Under the pieces are notes generated by a model. The model worked only from the letters and a program-made list of their open reading frames with translations, was not told the origin of the DNA and did no database searches. Both the position numbers and the translations under genes were made by a program. From the NCBI GenBank assembly GCA_002298965.1, contig DBMN01000294.1, positions 1 through 11,270 on the forward strand: DNA of 11,270 bases. Direction: 5' to 3'. The stretch is from Rhizobiales bacterium UBA697 (GTDB lineage: Bacteria > Pseudomonadota > Alphaproteobacteria > Rhizobiales > Ancalomicrobiaceae). This document shows positions 7,520 to 11,270 of this stretch, one piece after another (positions within the stretch are counted from its first letter, which is position 1; the number at the start of each line of letters is the position of its first letter).

Positions 7520-7989
7520 CCGTTCGTCGCGCACGGCTGAGGCCGGATGGCGTCGAGATCTCCAAGGCCGGGATCGACGTGACGACGGCGCTCTTCTCCG
7601 AAAAGTCGTTTTCGGCAACGAACCGATCCATTCCGCTGCTGCGCAAGACGTCGCCCGTGTCGCTCAACTCGGCGATCGGCGGAACGACGAGCCTTTACTA
7701 CGGAAAGACCTTCTCGCATCCGCCGATGTCGACCGTCTTCCTGTCGCCGACCTATCCCTCGGCAAGCGGTCCCTATTTCATGGTCTCCGGCCTCCAGTCC
7801 GGAAACGAGTCCTACTCGCCGATCGAGTGGGCTCTGAACTACGGCGGCTATATCGCTGCCCAATCAGGTACCGACATCATCCGCCGAAACGATCGCATCG
7901 ACCTGACGAACTGGCTCTACGGCTCGTCGGCGACCACGCTTCACGGCTTCGCCGGCTGGGCCTGGGCCGTCATCTTCGATTACGAATAG
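7516..7989 (+). CDS. Hypothetical tail-tip-associated protein, third of three related small genes
   Basis: A 157-residue protein of unknown function. It opens with 'MTVRRARLRPDGVEISKAG', then 'IDVTTALFSEKSFSATNRS', the same N-terminal plan as the preceding gene. The middle has 'LYYGKTFSHPPMSTVFLSP', which may correspond to the pattern of a hydrophobic strand, proline element and strand seen in the other two. The C terminus 'FAGWAWAVIFDYE' is a hydrophobic aromatic strand, like the end of the first member. The start overlaps the previous stop (ATGA) and has a GGAG ribosome-binding sequence at 7504-7507, eight bases away. Only ten bases lie between its stop and the tailspike gene. It is probably a beta-structured virion protein near the tip or spike base; nothing in the sequence proves this. 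Confidence 0.72.
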   Translation: MTVRRARLRPDGVEISKAGIDVTTALFSEKSFSATNRSIPLLRKTSPVSLNSAIGGTTSLYYGKTFSHPPMSTVFLSPTYPSASGPYFMVSGLQSGNESYSPIEWALNYGGYIAAQSGTDIIRRNDRIDLTNWLYGSSATTLHGFAGWAWAVIFDYE

Positions 7990-7993
7990 GAGA
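7988..7993 (+). promoter_or_regulatory. Strong ribosome-binding site of the tailspike gene
   Basis: The sequence AGGAGA lies six bases before the ATG at 8000 and partly overlaps the TAG stop of the preceding gene. It is the best Shine-Dalgarno match in the window. Most other genes here rely on overlap with the preceding stop, so this gene looks set for independent, efficient initiation, as fits a multi-copy virion protein. Confidence 0.8.
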
Positions 7994-7999
7994 CCCCTC

Positions 8000-10588
8000 A
8001 TGGCCTCGACCTACGCGACCGGCACCGTGACGGTGTCGGCGGGCGCTACCGCCTTGACCGGCACCGGGACAGCCTGGGCCTCCGCCGCGATCCTCCCCGG
8101 CGCGCTGCTCTACGCCGTCGGTCTGCCGGTGCCGATCCCCGTCAAGTCGGTCACGTCCGAAACGGCGATCGTCCTGGAGGCGCCGTCGCCGGTTGCGCTG
8201 TCGGGCGTCGCCTACCGCATCGTCAACCGGATCGAATCGGGAGACGTCGTCGACCTCTTGTCGCAGCTCCTGCGGCTGCTGACGCGCGCCTTCGATCTCG
8301 ACGGTTCCGATCAGTCGATCTCGCTCGTGACCGTCGACGGCGATCTCTGGTACACCTTCGGCACGCCGACCGAGGACAAGTGGCGGTTCGGCATTTCGGG
8401 CGGAGCGTTCGGAACGTTCCGTTTCCAGCGGAAGTCCGGCACGTCGTGGCTGGACGTGCTGACCATCGATGGAACGACCGGCGTAACCACATTCGTCGGG
8501 GCGTCATCGACGACCGACGAGGTGACAGAGGGATCGGAGAACAAGTACTTCACCGAATCGCGTGTCAGGGCGACGGCGCTGTCCGGCGTGTCGACGTCCA
8601 CGATCGCCGCCATTACCGAGACCGACACCGTTCTTTCGGCCATGGGCAAGCTTCAGGCCCAGGTGACGGCGGCCGGCGCGCGGTTCTCGAACATCTTCTA
8701 CCCCGAGGATTTCGAGGCGGTAGGCAATGGTGACGCCAACGATGCCGGTCCGCTCCAGCAGTGCATCACGGCGTGCGCTGCGGTCGGCGGAACGATCTAC
8801 GCGCGCAATCGCAAGTACAAGATCAACTCGCCTCTGACCTGTTCGCCGACGTCGGTCGATCTGGCCGCGGCGGCGACGTATCCGAGGCAGGGCGACATCC
8901 GCCGCGTCAATTTCGACTTCGACGGCTGCGAAATCATCGCGGGCGCGTCGATGGCGCACATGATCAAGTTCACCTACGACGCGACGGATTCGGACCCGGC
9001 GCCTTACGACAGTGTCGTCAGCGGCGTCCGCCTCAACGGCAACGGCCTCGCCTCGATCGGCTTTCTCGTCGAGTGGACGATCGGCGTCGTCTTCACCGAC
9101 CGCACCGCGGTCTATGGCGTGACCGGCACGGGCTACTCGGTGCAGGGCTACGGCGTGACCCGGTTCGAGGGCATCTATTGTCGCGCGCCGACCTGCATCG
9201 GTCTCGGTCTCGCGTCCGGCTCGGTCGGATACGGCGGTGGCGACACCGTCATCGACGGGTGCGACCTCTACCCGACCCTGGCAGGCGTCAATGCCGCCGG
9301 CTGGTCCGGCAACCTCAGAATACTCAACAACACGATTTCCGAAGAGGATACGAGCGGAACCGCGAAGGGCGTTCTTTTGGACGGTACCGGGTCGACCAAG
9401 AACATCCGCGACGTCGTCATCAGCAACAACGAATTCTGTGGCGTCGGCGTTGCTATCTATGCCTACAAGTATTCGTCGGCACGAAACGTCGGGAAGATCA
9501 TCGTATCCGGCAATCACCTCACGGGATACTCGACCTACAGCTCGGCGCAGTTCTGCACTTGGAATGGTGTCGACGAGGCCGTCATCTTCGGCAATTTCGT
9601 CAACACGGTCGGCGTGGGTGAAACCGTACCGGACGCGGCCGGCACCGCATTCAACTTCGTCAACTGTTCACGGCTGTCGATCTTCTCGAACCATATCTAC
9701 AATACGTTGTCCGGAGCGTTCTCGTTCACCTCGACGACGAACTGTGACATCTTTGCCAACATCACTCAGGATGTCGGCAAGTCCGGCGCCGGCTATACCT
9801 GGGCAAACATCTACGCCGGGTGCTCCGGGCTGCGGTTCCGTAACAACAGCGCGACGCAGACGTCGTCGTCCTACGCGCAGTACGGCATCTATGAGCAGGA
9901 CGGGTCGGGCGGACAGATTTTCGCAAGCGACAACACCTTCACCGGGTTCACCACCGTTTTCCGCGTCAACGCGACCAACGGTTCGGCGATGAACACGACC
10001 GCTTACGGCACGGCCGCGCCGACGACCGGAACCTGGCGCATCGGCGATAAGGTCATCAACACCGCCCCGTCGTCAGGTGGCTATGTCGGATGGATTTGCA
10101 CCGCAGCCGGCACCCCCGGGACCTGGATCGGCTACGGCACCATCGGCGCCAGCGGCAGCGCGGCCGGAGTGCCGGTCGGCAGCATTATCTATGTCACTCA
10201 GAGTACCGCGCCGGCCGGGTATCTCAAGGCCAACGGCGCGCTCGCTTCTCGCACGGCCTATGCCGACCTCTTCGCTGCGATCGGCACCACGTACGGCGCC
10301 GGCGATGGGTCGACGACCTTCGGCCTTCCGGAGTTTCGTGCGGAGTTCCCGCGCGGTTGGGATGACGGCCGTGGCATCGACAGCGGTCGCGCTCTCGGCT
10401 CGTCTCAGGCCGACGAGATCAAGGCCCACACCCACTACATGGCCGGCTCGATCGGAGGCGGCGCGCAGGCGAGTGGATTCACGACCGCCGCGGGTCCGGC
10501 GTCGGGCGGCACCTATGCCACGTCCTCGACCGGCGGAACCGAGACGCGCCCGCGCAACGTCGCGCTGCTGGCCTGCATCAAATACTGA
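8000..10588 (+). CDS. Modular tailspike / tail fibre with beta-helix and C-terminal tail-collar domain
   Basis: An 862-residue receptor-binding protein candidate. Residues 1-74 form a beta-rich adaptor ('TGTVTVSAGATALTGTGTAW' to 'GVAYRIV') seen at the start of various phage fibres and likely to anchor it to the virion. A short helix (about 80-100) and beta linker follow. Residues 171-223 hold two widely shared fibre motifs, 'DEVTEGSENKYFTESRVR' and 'ETDTVLSAMGKLQAQV'. Residues 231 to about 660 resemble a pectate-lyase-type parallel beta-helix: 'DANDAGPLQQCITACAAVGG' at its start, then many 'I-x-x-N' strand turns. Residues 669-717 are a 'APTTGTWRIGDKVINTAP...GWICTAAGTPGTW' beta segment. Residues 724-779 match a phage tail-collar domain ('VGSIIYVTQSTAPAGYLKANG', 'GLPEF'), and the end, 'TRPRNVALLACIKY', is the classic fibre tip. 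Depolymerase activity on host surface sugar is possible but no catalytic pair is identified. Confidence 0.88.
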   Translation: MASTYATGTVTVSAGATALTGTGTAWASAAILPGALLYAVGLPVPIPVKSVTSETAIVLEAPSPVALSGVAYRIVNRIESGDVVDLLSQLLRLLTRAFDLDGSDQSISLVTVDGDLWYTFGTPTEDKWRFGISGGAFGTFRFQRKSGTSWLDVLTIDGTTGVTTFVGASSTTDEVTEGSENKYFTESRVRATALSGVSTSTIAAITETDTVLSAMGKLQAQVTAAGARFSNIFYPEDFEAVGNGDANDAGPLQQCITACAAVGGTIYARNRKYKINSPLTCSPTSVDLAAAATYPRQGDIRRVNFDFDGCEIIAGASMAHMIKFTYDATDSDPAPYDSVVSGVRLNGNGLASIGFLVEWTIGVVFTDRTAVYGVTGTGYSVQGYGVTRFEGIYCRAPTCIGLGLASGSVGYGGGDTVIDGCDLYPTLAGVNAAGWSGNLRILNNTISEEDTSGTAKGVLLDGTGSTKNIRDVVISNNEFCGVGVAIYAYKYSSARNVGKIIVSGNHLTGYSTYSSAQFCTWNGVDEAVIFGNFVNTVGVGETVPDAAGTAFNFVNCSRLSIFSNHIYNTLSGAFSFTSTTNCDIFANITQDVGKSGAGYTWANIYAGCSGLRFRNNSATQTSSSYAQYGIYEQDGSGGQIFASDNTFTGFTTVFRVNATNGSAMNTTAYGTAAPTTGTWRIGDKVINTAPSSGGYVGWICTAAGTPGTWIGYGTIGASGSAAGVPVGSIIYVTQSTAPAGYLKANGALASRTAYADLFAAIGTTYGAGDGSTTFGLPEFRAEFPRGWDDGRGIDSGRALGSSQADEIKAHTHYMAGSIGGGAQASGFTTAAGPASGGTYATSSTGGTETRPRNVALLACIKY

Positions 10589-10590
10589 GG
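10587..10590 (+). promoter_or_regulatory. Ribosome-binding site that favours the internal ATG at 10600
   Basis: GAGG sits directly against the ATG at 10591, too close to serve it, but nine bases before the in-frame ATG at 10600. It therefore favours the shorter start for the Tfa-like gene. The motif overlaps the tailspike TGA stop. Confidence 0.5.
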
Positions 10591-10599
10591 ATGACCGTG

Positions 10600-11097
10600 A
10601 TGAAGATCGTCTATCAGACCAACGCCGCCGGCCTGTTCGTCGGCGAGGTGCTTGCCGATGAAAGCCCGCTCGAGCCCGGCGCCTGGCTGATCCCCGGCGG
10701 ATGTTCGGAAGAGCCTCCGCCGCAGGTCGGAGACGGGGAGGTCGCGAGACTGATCGACGGCGCGTGGGTGGTCGAGGCGGTGCCCGCCGCGCCGACGTCC
10801 GCCGAGCCCGACCCGATCCCCGCGTCGATCACGCGTCGGCAGTGCGCCGCCGAGATGTTCGCGCGCGGCATGATTACGGGCGCCGAGGCGGTCGCCATGA
10901 CGGCGACGGCGACGCCGCCCGCGATGATCGAAGCGGAGCTTTCGGCGCTTTCCGAGCCGGATCAGACCTTCGCCCGGATCGACTTCGCGGCCGGCTCCTA
11001 TGCCCGCGGCAACACGCTGCTCGTGGGGCTGATGACGGCGCTCGGCGAGACCACCGAGACCATCGACAGCTTTTTCCGTTTCGCCGCGCTGCGGTGA
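10600..11097 (+). CDS. Tail fibre assembly (Tfa)-like protein
   Basis: A 165-residue protein next to a tail-collar fibre gene, the usual place for a fibre chaperone. Residues 1-60 have the Tfa-like N-terminal plan: 'VYQTNAAGLFVGEVLADESP', then 'PGAWLIPGGCSEEPPPQ' and 'ARLIDGAWVVE', that is, a glycine turn, a Trp-Pro element, a PPP run and a closing 'W-V-V'. A Pro/Ala linker (61-75) leads to a helical C-terminal domain (77-165) starting 'SITRRQCAAEMFARGMIT' and ending 'ETIDSFFRFAAL'. That domain recurs at the end of many phage fibre-associated proteins. Such proteins help fold the fibre or stay bound to its tip; here this is inferred from position and pattern. An ATG at 10591 would add three residues (MTV), but the GAGG at 10587-10590 is correctly spaced only for 10600. 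Confidence 0.72.
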   Translation: MKIVYQTNAAGLFVGEVLADESPLEPGAWLIPGGCSEEPPPQVGDGEVARLIDGAWVVEAVPAAPTSAEPDPIPASITRRQCAAEMFARGMITGAEAVAMTATATPPAMIEAELSALSEPDQTFARIDFAAGSYARGNTLLVGLMTALGETTETIDSFFRFAALR

Positions 11098-11169
11098 TCG
11101 CCGCCGCTCCCTGACAGCGCCCGACCCTCGCCGCGCCTTGCCGCGGCCCGACATCGAAAGCCCCTCCCC

Positions 11170-11270
11170 ATGCGACACCTCCCTCCGCTGGCTCTCGCCG
11201 GCGCGCTGGCGCTCTCCTGCGTCACCCCCTCGGCCGCCAACGAGGCGACCGAGGCCTATCTCGCCAGCCT
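11170..11270 (+). CDS. Start of a gene for a secreted or periplasmic protein, 3' truncated by the window
   Basis: Thirty-three codons are visible before the window ends. The N terminus looks like a Sec signal peptide: 'MRHLPPLALAGALALSCVTP' has a basic n-region (R2, H3) and a hydrophobic core (4-16). A likely signal peptidase I site follows at 'SAA' (21-23), before 'NEATEAYLAS'. C17 is preceded by A-L-S, which fits the lipoprotein box poorly, so a lipoprotein is less likely but not excluded. The gene follows a 72-base gap after the Tfa-like gene, the largest gap in the window. A modest ribosome-binding sequence, GAAAG (11156-11160), lies nine bases upstream. The frame is open to the end. Function is unknown: it could be a phage lysis or cell-wall protein, or a host gene at the prophage edge. 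Confidence 0.55.
   Translation, partial: MRHLPPLALAGALALSCVTPSAANEATEAYLAS

Noticed and set aside
11130..11147. GCCGCG / CGCGGC inverted repeat with a six-base loop, a possible terminator after the Tfa-like gene
   Set aside because: The stem is only six pairs and no T-run follows it. In DNA this GC-rich such a repeat is expected by chance, so an intrinsic terminator is not supported.
1..11270. tRNA, CRISPR array, insertion sequence or phage attachment site
   Set aside because: I found no cloverleaf, spaced direct repeats, transposase or terminal inverted repeats; nearly all bases are used by tail genes.

Overview
The window is a stretch of a tailed-phage (siphovirus-type) genome or prophage, coded almost wall to wall on the plus strand. 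The DNA is very GC-rich and its codons favour C or G at the third position (GCC, GTC, CTC, TCG, ATC). Together with the protein style, this suggests an alphaproteobacterial, probably Hyphomicrobiales (Rhizobiales), host. That assignment is inferred from composition only. No integrase, attachment site, tRNA, packaging or lysis gene is visible, so free phage and prophage cannot be told apart.

Positions 1-6492 hold a lambda-type tail-tip module in the classical order H-M-L-K-I-J: the 3' end of the tape measure gene, a gpM-like minor tail protein, a gpL-like protein with four clustered cysteines, a gpK-like protein (JAB/JAMM plus NlpC/P60), a gpI-like assembly protein and a 1214-residue gpJ-like central tip protein. 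Junctions are mostly ATGA, GTGA or TGATG overlaps, which indicates one translationally coupled transcript.

Positions 6492-7989 hold three consecutive small genes (179, 163 and 157 residues) with no recognised function. They look like diverged copies of one family: similar size, a 'G-V-x-S-K-x-G-x-D-V' element near the N terminus, a central P-rich element, a terminal hydrophobic strand and, in two of them, almost identical 5' ends. This is the least explained part of the window.

Positions 8000-10588 encode an 862-residue modular tailspike or fibre: virion adaptor, beta-rich linkers, a predicted pectate-lyase-like beta-helix, a GW-type beta segment and a C-terminal tail-collar domain. It is followed by a Tfa-like protein, probably a fibre chaperone or accessory. 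After a 72-base gap the window ends in the start of a gene for a secreted protein of unknown function.

Together the genes build the distal end of the tail. Tape measure, gpM and gpL connect the tube to the tip; gpK and gpI act in tip assembly and cell-wall processing; gpJ forms the central tip. The tailspike, and perhaps the three small proteins, contact the host surface.
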